A stretch of DNA of 64,000 bases from Cyanoderma ruficeps (Eukaryota; Chordata; Aves; Passeriformes; Timaliidae). Below are positions 51,881 to 64,000 of this stretch, piece by piece. The stretch lies in assembly GCA_008694505.1 (NCBI GenBank), contig VZDJ01007753.1:16651003-16715002 (forward strand), read 5' to 3'. Position 1 is the first letter of the stretch. Each line of letters opens with the position of its first letter. The notes under the pieces were generated by a model. It did not search any database and had not been told where the DNA came from. It worked only from the letters and a program-made list of their open reading frames with translations. Made by a program: the position numbers and the translations under genes.

Positions 51881-54132
51881 AGTTGTAGAGCAGAGCAGCT
51901 AACAAGACATGAATTAACATGCTGGTTTATCTTGCAGTAATTTGTTCTGCAGCCATAACCTGATGATGTGCAAGGCAGCGAAGCCGGGAGTGCTTCAACA
52001 TGCACTTTTATCCCATGACAGTGTTGTTTCTGTCTCTGTTGTTTCTGACAACTCTACCCCTGAGCAGTCAGTGGACCGATAGAGGTGTAAATGGCGGGTT
52101 TTCTGTTGGTCAGAAGAATGATGATGCTCCAGCTCTCCTTAAATTGCCTTTGAAGCTCTGTTTCCAAAATAGATAAATTTGCATAAAAATAAATGGCAAC
52201 ATAAATTTAAAAACTCATTTTTGCTACCTTTTGTAGATAGGTGCTTTGGGAAATGTCTCGTCTCACATTGTAATCTCTTGAATTACAAAAGTGGTGGAGA
52301 TTTTCATGTTGTGTGGGTGGTTTTGTTTTGCCTTTTTTTTTTCCTCTAGTGGGAATGACCATTCAGATACTCAGTTGTCTGCAGTAAGATAACCTTGAAT
52401 TGTACTGGCACCCAATGTGGCTCTGTTTTGTTATTTCTCCAGAAGGCTCAGGCCTTTCAGCCTTTGTTGGCAGTTTGTCTCTGATGTAATGTTGTGTTTT
52501 GTGATTTAATTAGATTTTGAGTTCCCTATCTTGACTTCTCACTAGGTTTATCTTCAAAGTCCTCCTTCTCTGGGCCCAAGTTGGATTTGTAAAAGTGAAA
52601 AGGAAATAGAGGTTTTGGTGTTTTGGTTTGTCTCTTGGGTGATTTCTAATTACATGACAAAATTAAGTTGCTAAATTAAAAAAATTAAAGTCTGATAACT
52701 TTCACCTTACATAATGTCAAAGCACAGTATCAGTTTTTTTACAGTAACACTGATGCTGTCAGTTTAGTAGAAAATACCCTGATAGCTTATTGCTAGGCTG
52801 CTGTCTGTTGTGTTGGCAAGCACACATGGCTTGCATGGAAATGTAAAGTGCCTTACAAAGAATTCAAGTAGAAAATGCTCACTCATCTCTCTTTAGAGCT
52901 TCTGTGCAGAGATTCTGAGTTCCAGACAAAATTAGTAAAAATTTCAGCACTAAATTGGAGCAATTAATGTGCTTCTCTCCTGAATCCTCAAATATGCAGC
53001 CTGTGTGAATTGTTCTATTTAACACTTCCCCCATCAGGTGACAGCTCTAGCTATGTTGTCCTGACATGCGTGTTACCAGCAAAACAGGTATTGGTAGGAC
53101 ATACTGTTTTGCAACCTACTCATAAGTCTGATACTTCAGAAAACCCAAGTGTGGCCATTGGAGAGAGCTTGCTGGTTACCTGACAAGAAATTAATTTTGC
53201 TGTTTATCAGCATTTCTATCAGACTGAATAAGCTATTTTTAAACTGTTGCCAACATGACCTCAAAATTAGAACATGTAAGAAAATGGGTTTTGTTTTTGG
53301 TGAAAAGGAAGTACTTTTGGGCAAAATGCCACTTCAGTTTCTCATACAAAATGTAGTTGAGGAACTCTTATTCTTATCCTCCCCTGGGGATTGAGATTCC
53401 TGGTCAGAATAAATGTCTGATAAGCCGCCAGTCTCATGGGCACCAGTAATGCCTGGGAGGGAGAAGTCCAACAGAATGCTCGCATAAGCAAATGTTATGA
53501 TAAGGCAATTAGCCTGCGGTTTTTCACAAGTGATACAGTGGTTGTGTGCTGTCCTCAGTCCTTGCTTTGCTCTTCACTGAAGTTTTTGACATTGAGATCT
53601 TCAAAACTGACATGTGAGCCTTACTGCATCTAATTGTATGTGCTTAAGAGTCTGTTACCCCTTTTGGCAGAGTGGAGCACCTATGTCCATTTGTCCCTCA
53701 CTGGAGGGCAAGGTCGGACAGCTGGGCTGTAAGCCATTGCTGACCAGATTTCTGCACTTCTCACTGAGCCAGCTGAAGCAGTAATTTTGCTCATCATGCT
53801 GTGGCACTCACAGTCTGCAGCAGGGACAAGAGTGGGTGTCTGTCCTTACGAGCTGAGGTGCCAGGTAGAGACTTGCTGCAGTGTATTTCACCAGCCCAAG
53901 GTGATAGAATGGCCACCCTTGAAGTTCTGATTCCTTTAGACTGATGCACAGAGTCCTCCATCTGCAGTTTGTAAAACAAAATACATAGCTAATATTGCTG
54001 TAATGCTTCTCCAAGCCTTGATGGAGAATAGAAGCTTTGCAGCTCCTCTTAAAACTTCGAGAATTGCCTTTGCATAGTCAGAGATTTTAAAATACCATAT
54101 AGCTTGTAAAATAAACAATGTTTATAGAAGAG

Positions 54133-54722
54133 TGTTGTGGTTTAACCCCAGATGGCGACTAAACCCCATCCAGCCGCTTGCTCACTCTTCCCGGTGGGAT
54201 GGGCAGGAGAATCAGAAGAGCGAAAGTGAAAGCTTCATGGGTTGTTATAAAGATATTTTAATAGATAAAACAAAAGCCACACAGGCAAGCAAAGTAAGAA
54301 ATTAATTTAATGCCTCCCATGGGCAGGCAGGTGTATGGCCATCCCCAGGAGAGCAGGGCTCCGTCACGCAGAGCGGTTACTTGGGAGGACAAACACCATC
54401 ACTGTGATTGTACCCCCTTCCTTCCTTCCTTCTTCCCCCAGTTTTACATGCCGAGCATGGTGCCGTATGCTGTGGGACATGCCTGTGGTCACATGGACTC
54501 AGCTCTCCCAGCTGTGTCCCCTCACAGCTTTTTGTACCCTGCAGCCAACTCAATGGTAGGGTGGGGTGAGAAGCAGAAGAGACCTTGATTTAGTGTAAAC
54601 AGTCCTTAACATCAACTAAAGCAATGTATTATCAAGGTTTTTCTCAGCCTAAATCCAAAACACCGCACTGTACCAGCTATTGGGAAGAAAATTAATTCTG
54701 TCCCAGCTGAAAGCAGAACTGA
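54133..54722 (-). mobile_element. Solo LTR of an avian endogenous retrovirus, antisense
   Basis: Recognised as a second, different avian ERV LTR family, inserted opposite to NUMB. Its + strand face begins TGTTGTGGTTTAACCCC, contains CTCCCATGGGCAGGCAGGTG, GGTTACTTGGGAGGACAAAC and a CTTC-repeat, and ends with a segment around CCAGCTATTGGGAAGAAAAT. Read on the minus strand, the family has a TATA-box core next to the CTTC/GAAG region and a TATTAAA-type polyadenylation region near 54260. Here the TATA core has decayed to CATGTAAAAC, suggesting a weak or dead promoter. No internal retroviral genes adjoin it, so it is a solo LTR. The right edge is uncertain by about ten bases. No target-site duplication could be confirmed by eye. 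Confidence 0.85.
54416..54433. repeat. (CTTC)n microsatellite inside the LTR
   Basis: About four and a half CTTC units lie within the antisense LTR, where the family normally carries a pyrimidine-rich stretch. The repeat has probably expanded after insertion. Confidence 0.75.
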
Positions 54723-56791
54723 GCTGCTTCAGCTTATTGAGTAGTAAGAAATGCACATGTTTTCTTTTGCAAGTATGTTCTAATCTCTAAATCCACTCAA
54801 GTAAATTCAAGAAGATATTTTATGTTTCTAGTTCTGACAAGCGTTTTGTAGCTATGAAGGAATGAAGTTAACACTTCTTTATAACTAGATAATTGTGATT
54901 GAGAATTCTTCAGCAACTTCCTATCCTTGCACTTATACTGCATGTTAGACCTCCTGGCTGTTCTAGGTACCTGCTGGGGACAGTTGCCTATAGCCTTTGG
55001 CTTACATCACAACCCTTCACTTAATTTACATTTGGATTTGGGATGCTTGGAGTGTCATACCTTGTTGCTTTGAAATGCTTATCAAGCAACTTTGAGCACA
55101 GTGTTTGCTGTAAAAATGGTATCTGGTGTGGCTGTTTTCTAATGTAGAAATGCTTCAGGAATTATCCTGTATGCTGAAAGAATGCTCCAGAATGCTGCAA
55201 GACCCCGGACTAATGGAATTCAAATGCCACTGAACTTGTGTGTGTGACTGTTGTGCTTATTTGCACTTAATTAACTGAAATTACCCAGTCCTCATGATAT
55301 AGTGGTGTTTTCTTTACCCATGGGTATATCTTTGAATTATTATTTATGTTACAATATTTCTTTTAATGGATGATGGAAAGATGGAAGATTCTAGAGATAT
55401 TGACCAGTATCATGCCACTAAGATACAGTGGGAATTGACTTGTTTGATTATCTGCTGCTTGAGGAAGAAAGTTGCTGGGGGAAGTTTTAGGGAGTCAGTA
55501 ACAAAACACACACCTTTTTGTTATTTGAAATGGCTAAAAGGTGCCATGAGATACAAAACAATTTAGTATTTGTAATTAATGGTGGGCAGTGATTTTCTGT
55601 AAGGCTTTTGATTTCCAATTTTTTTTCAGCTTTGAAATAGTTACATTTAAACTTCTTAAATGTCAGGTGCCACAAACACGAATGTGTTGATTTTTCTCAC
55701 CTATGTCATACGGTTTTGACTGGAAGATACTAGTTCTTTTCAAGGTTTAAAATGGTGCTTTTAAAGCAGCTTTCATTCAAAGGCCAGCTATTGACACCTG
55801 TAAATATCTGTATTCTGTAGTTTATTCAGTCTAATAGGAAATAAGCATATGTAGGCCAATTAGATTTTGTTGCCTTGCATTCTCTGGCATCTTTTTTTCA
55901 ATCAAAATGAGGTGTCATGGTTGTGAGAAGGCTTCTTTTTTAGGAAAGATGACCAAATCTCAAGAAGCCTTTCAGTATGTCTTCAATATTCCGCACGTTG
56001 TATCCCATATGATTTTACTTCTTTAGGTGATTATCAAGTCCTTTTATTAGTAGTAATTTCTCTGATAGCTTCTTGGCTAAGTGTAGTTTGAATCCAATAA
56101 ATATGAGCATGTGTAAAGTGTAGATTGGATTGTATATAGAAATGATACATAAAGGCATAGTGTATACAAAGTGTTGAATTCTAGGCTTCAGAAGTGTATT
56201 TGCAGCACTGTCTTCCCCTTTTAAAGAAATGCAGTTCTCATTTAACCATAAGAATTCTACCAGTAGACTGCGCAAGGGCTGGACTGTTCCCCTCAGTAAA
56301 AGTGTGAACCTATCTCTTGTACCTGATGAACAGCACAAGCACCTGATTTTAGAGCAGTTGTAGAGCTATGAATCCTTGCATTGCATGAGTGCCTTGGAAG
56401 CTTTTGCTATTGGTGTCCTGCTTGGTTGCTTTAGGTAGGCGTTTGAATTTGGGGAGGCGGCAGGATTTCATGTGCATCACTCTTCAGAGCTTCTCTGTCA
56501 GCTATTTGAGGTAAGCATATGCTCCCAGTAATAGTTATTCCTGGGTCTAATGCTTCAGTCGCTGTGGAAAGATGTTAAACTAGGAATGTGGATTTGTGTT
56601 TTCCATTTTGAAGTGAATATCCATCTTTCTCTGAATCTGTATCCAAAATGTTTTCCTCTCACAGGGTCTTCCCTTCATCTTTGCAAAAGCTCATGTTTTC
56701 CACAGCGTCATTTGTTACGATAGTGGTTGACCCTAAGTGGCTGAATGTGTGTTTGGTGCCTAATGGCAGTATTCTTTTTTTCTTCTTCTAG
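54723..56791 (+). other. NUMB: 3' end of the NUMB intron before coding exon 1
   Basis: About 2 kb of intron leading to the NUMB acceptor. The end is well formed: a possible branch-point CTAAT at 56760-56764, a tract of almost pure T and C from about 56771, and AG at 56790-56791. No other exon is recognised in this stretch. Confidence 0.75.
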
Positions 56792-56935
56792 GACGTGAAA
56801 ATCTGAGAAATGAACAAATTACGGCAAAGCTTTAGGAGAAAGAAAGATGTCTATGTCCCAGAGGCCAGCAGGCCTCATCAGTGGCAGACTGATGAAGAAG
56901 GCGTTCGTACTGGCAAGTGTAGCTTTCCTGTTAAG
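56792..56935 (+). CDS. NUMB: NUMB first coding exon (residues 1-42, partial gene)
   Basis: NUMB is a membrane-associated endocytic adaptor. It binds cargo through a PTB domain, links it to clathrin/AP2, and antagonises Notch during asymmetric division and neurogenesis. The exon is 144 bases: an 18-base 5' untranslated piece, then ATG at 56810 and 42 codons ending in AAG at 56935, in phase 0 before a GTAAGA donor. The translation starts [20 protein letters not shown] and ends GKCSFPVK, as I know vertebrate NUMB, and fits NUMB better than NUMBL, which differs after RQS. The start is secure: TGA lies in frame two codons upstream and position -3 is a purine. The basic-hydrophobic N-terminus acts in membrane binding in known NUMB proteins, and Ser7 is the known aPKC site that controls it. 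The last ~10 residues begin the PTB domain. The next exon (YLGHVEV...) is not in the window. The noncoding exon upstream was not identified. Confidence 0.97.
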
Positions 56936-59900
56936 GTAAGAGTTTCTGCTTTTCTTTTGGATATCCATGAGGTACTCTTGTAATGAATTATTATTTGGGG
57001 TTTTTTTGGCAATTTTAAGCCGGGGGCATGCTTCATTACACACTGACCTATTTTACAGTCAGCTCTCATTGCAAAGGATGTGGCTTTTTTCTTAAAACCA
57101 GATGGCTCGTGTAACAAATGCCTTGGAAAATCAGTCTGAGATATCCTACATTATTATCTAGTTGAAATAAATAATGTAGCTAGGTAGAGGAGTAATACAA
57201 TATTAGTCTTCATTTTTCTGGGAGATCAGAAGTGATAGACCTCTTGGATTGCATGGAAAGGTACTCAATTCTCTCTGTTAAAAGTGTACTTGTGGTTACA
57301 GTTTTACTTGTAATGTAGTGATGGGCTGTTCTTGGAAACCAATCCTGCCTCCCTCTCAATAATTGAAAATATTTTCAAGTAACACCTGGGATTTCAACCA
57401 GTGCATGAGGTTAGAAGCACTTGCTAAATTCTGAGAATGTCTCTGTTCTATGATCTTGTGTGTGTATAATACAGACTATTAACCCACATGGAACTAAAAT
57501 TACCTCTCAAAATTCTGGTAGCTCATTCCAGATTATCAGAGTATTTTAAATAGGTATTTTCTTTTTTGTGTCCAATTCTCCTTCCTCTTTATTTAAGAAA
57601 CAATAATTTAATACTTTAGAATAGTATTTAATATTAATACTTAATAAATTCTAGAATAAAAAAAACCCTAAAATTTAGGGTGGCTTGTTGCATAGGCTCC
57701 CATTTCTTCCTCAGGGTACACTAATAGTAGATCTACAATAGGTTGGAAGCAGATGATGCTTGAGGAAGGCTAATGGGTTAAATATCTATGTACAAGGAAC
57801 ACAGTCTGTGGTTCTGACACGTAAGGACCTGTCATTAGTTTTTCTCTGTATTATGCTTAAAGTAATTCTGTCTGACAGTTAAACCTGTGATGTTGCTAGG
57901 TGGAGTTCTTTAAACTGTTGCATATTTTTGTGAAGTTGTGGATTGGTGTGGGTACGTGGTAAGTATGAGGTAACTTTCACACGAGGTTAATGCCCTGTTT
58001 GACCCTACTAGAGTTGCTTGTGTGCTTTTACATATACTCAAGTGTATACAACATTTCTAGTTCATGGCTGCTTGCTTATTTTTGTCTGGAGTTATTTTTC
58101 TGCTAAGAGGAAGGAACTGTATATCAGTACTAAACAGAGATGGTGTTTTGCCAAAGCTTTGAAAGTAATTGCTCTGTGAAAGCTCAAACTTTGATTAAGG
58201 TTTAACACTGTCTAGAAGAGAACAGAATGGAAGTTTGAGGATGGTGATTTTTTCATAACTTAGGCATTACACAGGTTGAAAAGCAGAGTGCTCCATTTCT
58301 AGGCATTTAGTTTTATTCAAACTTTTTCAGTCCGTTACTGAACAGAAAGGGTGTGAACCACATCACACTGTTAAAGGACTGACTTTTTTTGAACTCTCAG
58401 TCAGGACTTGCACTTCTAATGACAAGTGCTTCCTGTATTTAAATGAAGCATTCATCTATTCTGGGCACATGTATCCAAAGTCAAAAAAGGTTTTGGCCTA
58501 TTCTGTGCTGAAAAGGCGTAGAAATGGATGAATCTTTGCCTCCTGTCATCATTATGGGACTTATATGCACTCATTAGTCTGTTTTTAATTGGAATTCACT
58601 GAATTAATTTAATTTGTTCTTTGGAACAAAATCCTTTTCAGGTAAATATAAGGGATATTGCTTGATTTGGTTAGAATGGCAGGCTATTAACATCTAAAAA
58701 ACTTGTAATTAGGTGAAAACTTAAATTCAGAGGAATTTGATATTAAGAGGCATTTTATCTTACTTGATTAGAATTTATTGTCCAAAATAGACTGCCTTGA
58801 TATGGACAAAGTGGAAATTTTTATAGAGCTTGAGATGCAGTGTGGGTGTTAACTGGTGTTTAATAGATAGAGACAGGAAGTATGCCATTGTGAGGGAACA
58901 AGATAAACCAGATGTAGAGTCATCGCTTTAGTGGGTGGTTCTGTATTTTGCTCACAGAAAGAATAGAACTTTGTGCTATTGAAGGAGAGTATCCTGTTAC
59001 GCCTGTCTTGGGTGTTTTTTGGGAATTCATGCATTCCAGGAAAAGTATGCAGTCTCCTATGTCCTTAAATATCTGATGGGGTGACTTTTCTTCCTGATGC
59101 TCTTCAGTGGAGCCGGACAGAGTGAGATATTTTGGGAAGAATGCTTAATGAATAGGAATGCATTCAAATCTGAAAGATGTTGAACATACCTGAATTTTCT
59201 TTTAAGTTTTGCAGTGGGAATTCCAAAGAGGTCCATTGTCTGTAAGTGTAGCTGCTCAACCACACTTGAATATGTTGGGAGAGCTGGGGAGGGCCACAAG
59301 ATTAGCCTGTTCTTTCTTATTATGGTCTGCCTTGCCTGCTCTCTAAAACCATCGACTGCAATTCCTTGGAGCTCAAAGCATAACTGAGTAGCAAGACCAG
59401 AATCTGGCATTTGCAAGGATGGTGAAGACTTGAGAATTTTTAATAAATGTTGCTGTAGCTGTCGGTAGGATTTTCTGTTTGAAAGTAAAATACATGAGAC
59501 TAGTGTGGTAGCAGCCAAATTCTGGGCTTTGTTTCTTCTAATGCTTGCTATTTTATATAGGTAAGACTAATATTCTGGTGGGTTTTTGGGGGTTTTTTTT
59601 GAGGTAGAGAGAGGAGACTAGTGCAAACACATAAGGGAACATTTGTTCTTGGTTTCTCTTGTAAAAAAAAAAATCTCTTAAATTGGTTTGGTTTTTAACT
59701 TCTTGCCTTTGGGCATTTATATTTTGCCCGGAGCTTGGGTGTTTGTAGAGTACTACCACAAATTTATCCTTCTTCAGACATTATAGAGCATGTGGAAGCA
59801 CTTTGAAAGTCATGTTGCAAATAGGATTTCATCCTGCCTTCAGGCTTCACTCCATTAGTGTTGGACAGGGACTCCAGTAAGCTGCTCATTCGTTGTGCTT

Positions 59901-62900
59901 GGAGGATGCTATACTGCAAACAGATTTAATGTTACTGAGAGGTTTTCTATGGTGGCATATGAAGCTCTTCCTGTGCTATGTCCACAGCCAATCTGTATTG
60001 TTAAAGTCCTTAAGTGTTCTGTTGGATTTTGAGCGAATCTGATGCAGCTATGGATCGTCTTCCCTTGGGGAGAGAAGATGCTCTCTGTGAAGTACAGGCA
60101 GAATTCCTGTTACGTTCCTTTATGTTGCTTTAAAATTCAGGGAAGTAGATTCGATCCACAGTTGGTTCTCCCCAGTGCTGTGCTCATAAGTTTGGAGCTG
60201 GTGATAATCATGAATGAAATACTGTTCCTTTCAGTCAATAGCACCCTTTTTTGTTAACAATCTGTGTTTTTCTGCTAGTTGGTGAGGCTGTGTTGCATGT
60301 ATTCAGGTATTGATCATATTTTCTGAGTCATCTCAGTGTGTGTAGATGTAATTACAGATAGTTCTTCTCTGTGTTGGAAATCTAACCACACCTGAGGTGG
60401 TAACCTGACGCTCAAAGATAGGGCTGTGCAATGGCTGCTGACTTCCCTGTAGTGTTCTTCTGTGTAAACTGCTTTGAATCTGCTGAAGTTAGATTGAAAG
60501 AACAGCCAAGGAGAGACAGGTCCTGTCTGTCAGCAAAGGTATGAAAAGGATGTTAAACTTGTGTTTAGAAAAGTGACTTGCAGACTTTTTGCTATTCCAT
60601 TGGGAACTTAAATGATGTTGCTCCCTTAACTTTGCTGGTGTGGAGGCATAATACCTTGCAGCTTTTATAGGTGTTCAACAAGAGTTACCCTGTTGTTAAA
60701 TGTAGCACTGGTACATCTGTTGCAGAAGTCTTATTTTCAGGGACAAATTCTTTTCCGCTGTCCTAACAAACTAAAAGGTAAATGCTGTGTTTCAGTAGTG
60801 AATCCTTCCTCTGAGAGAAAAACTGTACCAGACACATGCAGTATATAGAGGTGTGAGATGAAGAGATTGTATTTAAAACTATTTAGAAGTCGAATATTCT
60901 AACAGACATTACAGCTGTGCTTATCAGTGCTATAATTTATTTATTCACAATTTTATACATTAGAATTGCAACAAATGAAGTTCATTGACATACACATTTT
61001 CAAACTTGCTTTCTTGCTCCAGACACTACCTCACTGAAAACATGCAGCTGTTCTGTGGTATAATGACTAAAATATTTGACACCAGGGCTTCTTTTGTGTG
61101 AAAAGCCTTTTTGAGTGTCCCTCTGGGTAAGTGGTTTTCATTCATACAAATGTTCTTTGGAGTAACTGGCCTGTGAAATTTGTATCAGAAAAATTAGGTC
61201 ATTTCCTTCTATCTAAGAGGACTAAACAAACAAAACATTTGCAAATTCTTGGTGGTTCTGACCAAAAGGATGTGCTAAACGGAATATTAACAGGTGGTTA
61301 CTACCTGGTGTCCTAGAAGACTGAACAGTTGTGTGTATCTTGGATAATTTAATTAGTTTTGTTCTGTCACTTCCATGTTCTTGGTGGTCAGTTTCTTTTG
61401 ACCTTAAGTCATCTAAGGCTGCTGTTGTATATCACCTGCAAGTTTACTTGCATTTTTTTTATTTAGCCTGGAAGACTAAAGATGCTGGTGAAGAAGCTGG
61501 TGTGGTAGAGTAACAAACCACATTTCTATCTCAAGCATCCAGGGTTTGCTGCTGAGAATCTGGTATCATTTGAGTTAGCCTTTCCACTGAATTTGATCTT
61601 TGTTAGTGCTGACAAATAACAATTGTATGGGTACAGTTGTACTTTCGTATATAAAAGAATTGACGTTTTAGAACAAGTACTCTTGAACTGTTTCCTATCT
61701 AACCCTTGCTTTGATGGGAGATGTTTGGAAGGCACTGTATTGCTTTGTGTTCAAGAAGAGACAGAAGGAAAGGGAACAACTGGCACAAGCCCTGTAGAGT
61801 ATCCTCACTGGGACCTGTGAATGTCAGTTCTCGTCCCTGGGATCCCCTTGTTTAGGTTGTTGAGCTGTACGAGGCGCTGCTGAAACCACCAGCAGTAGGA
61901 GCTTGGCCATTTCAGGCACTTTGCTTTGTGCTCTCACACCACTTGTGGCTGCCCAGGTGTCCTGTTTAGTTTTGGAATTTGCATTTCCAACTTCATTGCT
62001 TAATGTCAATTTTATAAATCTTATATTAAAAAGAACTTCTTATATTTAATAAGTTTATAAATACAGCTTGCATTCTGTTTCTGCAGGTCAGACAGACTGG
62101 TACCAGCATAGGTGACTGTGGCTTTTATTTTATATCTTAAATGCACTTCTAATTTGAAATAATAGCTGTGAAAGAATTTACCAGTGTGATGCTGAAGTGC
62201 CTTTAAGTTAAGCATGTGATATTTTTCACTCTGAAAGCCTGAGGTACTTGAATAGCCTTTGGAAACTATGTTAAGTATTTTTAAGAAGTTAATGTGACAA
62301 ATCTGCTGATTCCTGAAATGTTGCACAGCCTTACACATTAAACATTAGAAATCTCTACCTCTGAAGGCATGAACTGATATTAGCATGAACAGCAATCATT
62401 CCTATTTGAATGTTAACCCTCAGCAAGCAATGGTACATTTTAAAAATCCTGCAACATTTAACATCACGGGAAAAAGTCTGGGAAACAGCTAATCAGAAAA
62501 GATGGTGATTATAATGGAAGGTGTGTAGCTTACCTCCTATATTATATTCCTATGTATTTTGTCATGCTAAAATGTAAGGCAATCCCTCATCTTTAAACTT
62601 TTCATCTTGGTGTCCAACCCTTAGTTTTGTTTGAATAGCCTTGCAAACAAGAAGTTTTAAATGGAGATTCTTGATGAGTTTTAAAAACCTCCTGTCTTTG
62701 GCAAAGGTAAAATTCTTAAATAGTTTTATAAACTTCAGGTTGTTTTAGAGATATGACAATTAAAATGGCTTGGATTACCTTGTAGAAATATTTATTTTAC
62801 ATGTAATTTAGGTGTTGGAAATAAAAAAGTTCTCATTGGGTTGTACTTTTTAATCCTGTTTTTTAAAATTAGGAGATCCCCAGTGTCATACATGGAAACA

Positions 62901-64000
62901 GAATTTTTTGCAGGAGTTGAAGAAAAGGTACAGTGTGTACCTGTGCAGTGTGTGCATAAAACTGTGCTTTCAACACTTGCTTTTCCTTTGTATTTTCTTT
63001 TCTTTTTTTTAAATAAAGTTTTAAATTTATTAAATAGTGCTGAATTCATGTAAAAATAGGAATTGCACATCAGAGCATACAGTTGAAAACCGAAGTCTGG
63101 CAGTGCATATGTGAAGCTGTGAAGGGACTAGGAGAAATAGTGTGTTTAGCTGCATCAAGAGAAATTTAGGGATAGGCACTAGCAATAACAACTCAGCAAA
63201 ATAACATCCCTTTCTACAGTGAGACATGTAAACTACAGGGTAGAAGGTCTAGCCTATTGATCTTCAGTTACAGAAATGTCATAATACTTCAAGGCTGACT
63301 TCTCTGATGAGCATGTGGAAGTAGATCCTGCCCTGAAGCAAGTGCTGTCCTACATAACCTTCTGAGTTGCCTCTCTGCCTCATTTTAGGGATTTATAAGA
63401 AAATGAATAGTATAGCATTTGTTTGTCCTGTGCTGAGCTTCTTTATTGCATCTTCAGTATTCCTGACTCACAGTGTTGTTTCTGTTGACAATGATAAAGG
63501 TTGTGTGAGAACCAGTATGCGAAATACAGTGTGGCTCTTAGGTGGGTATGATGTAAAACACACTACTGGTATAGATACTGCTTTAGATTCTTTTGATCCT
63601 CATTATTCAGAGACATTTAACAGTCACAGGCTGCTACAGTTCCTGTTTTGGGGAATTTAACAGCTTGGTGGGACATTTTGATTTCTGGTGACATGTGTAG
63701 GATCCTACTAACCTACAGCTTTGACTAAGCAAAATTAAACTTTGTTGATGCTTAATCATAGAGTTTCTGTTGTCTGTGCTTCTACAGCTTTGTCTGAGCA
63801 AACATCTGTTTCAAACTAATAAATTCAGAAAGCAGGAGCACGAGTGTGAGAGGAGAGAAATAAAATATTGAACATTGGAATGTAAATCCTAGAAGTCAGT
63901 GGAGAAGTAGCTCAGCTTTAAGACATATCCAGGATTTCTGGATTTAAGCTTATATCTACTTGCAAGACAGCATTTCACACTGAAACTTTGACATTCAGGC
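56936..64000 (+). other. NUMB: NUMB first coding intron (continues past window)
   Basis: Starts with a consensus GTAAGA donor directly after the PVK codons. The remaining 7 kb contain no sequence coding for the next expected NUMB residues (YLGHVEVDE...), so the intron extends beyond the window. A 153-codon antisense open frame at 59057-59518 is unlike any family known to me and is treated as chance. No transposon or RNA gene was recognised in this stretch. Confidence 0.8.

Larger units (their letters stand above)
40633..54132. other. Long intronic stretch; no gene recognised
   Basis: About 13.5 kb without a supported exon or RNA gene. Contents noted are a somewhat GC-richer patch at 41.1-41.4 kb, an imperfect CTAT microsatellite at 45549-45597, a possible conserved noncoding patch at 45.86-46.09 kb followed by a CpG-containing segment near 46.26-46.35 kb, and a short duplication with inverted repeat at 51829-51880. 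Open frames are short and have unremarkable composition. Confidence 0.6.

Noticed and set aside
54310..54588. Two overlapping open frames of 74 and 92 codons
   Set aside because: Entirely inside the antisense solo LTR, which is noncoding.
56819..57117. Minus-strand open frames of 74 and 79 codons over the NUMB exon
   Set aside because: Shadows of the NUMB coding exon and its donor-side intron. No independent coding support.
1..64000. CRISPR array, operon or bacterial mobile system
   Set aside because: No regularly spaced repeats, ribosome-binding sites or dense coding. Introns, CR1, ERV LTRs and a SINE show vertebrate nuclear DNA.

Overview
The window reads as vertebrate nuclear DNA, almost entirely intron, from a bird. 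It has moderate to low GC, depleted CpG, many poly-T/poly-A runs, no dense coding, and only short chance open frames. The bird assignment rests on interspersed repeats: two decayed CR1 non-LTR retrotransposons, two solo LTRs that I recognise as common avian endogenous-retrovirus LTR families, and one tRNA-Ile-derived SINE with a CR1-like tail. The SINE matches the architecture of the TguSINE1 family described from passerines, so a songbird-like (passerine) source is the best inference. It is not proven here.

The only protein-coding sequence I can support is one exon at 56792-56935. It carries the start codon and first 42 codons of NUMB, the endocytic adaptor that antagonises Notch. The exon has a strong acceptor, an in-frame stop two codons before the ATG, and a consensus donor in phase 0. 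The gene therefore runs on the + strand. Everything upstream is NUMB 5' noncoding/intron sequence (or intergenic DNA just before it), and everything downstream is the first coding intron, which continues past the window edge. The first ~70 bases are CpG-rich and look like the trailing edge of a CpG island, possibly the NUMB promoter/first exon, with most of it outside the window.

Layout: 1-70 CpG-rich edge; 71-21139 featureless intron; 21140-22026 solo LTR (+); 24160-24874 rearranged CR1 3' end (+) with an inverted piece at its 5' side; 26425-27435 decayed CR1 reverse-transcriptase region (+) lacking its 3' end; 27436-40490 intron with a perfect 10-bp hairpin at 38452-38475 and short tandem duplications; 40493-40632 tRNA-Ile SINE (-); 40633-54132 intron with a possible conserved noncoding patch near 45.9-46.1 kb; 54133-54722 second solo LTR (-); 56792-56935 NUMB coding exon 1; 56936-64000 NUMB intron.

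I found no operons, RNA genes, CRISPR arrays or undescribed protein system. The observations most worth checking are the CR1 copy with a twin-priming-like inversion, the SINE as a lineage marker, the CR1 copy that has lost its 3' end, and two antisense open frames of 185 and 153 codons that are probably chance.
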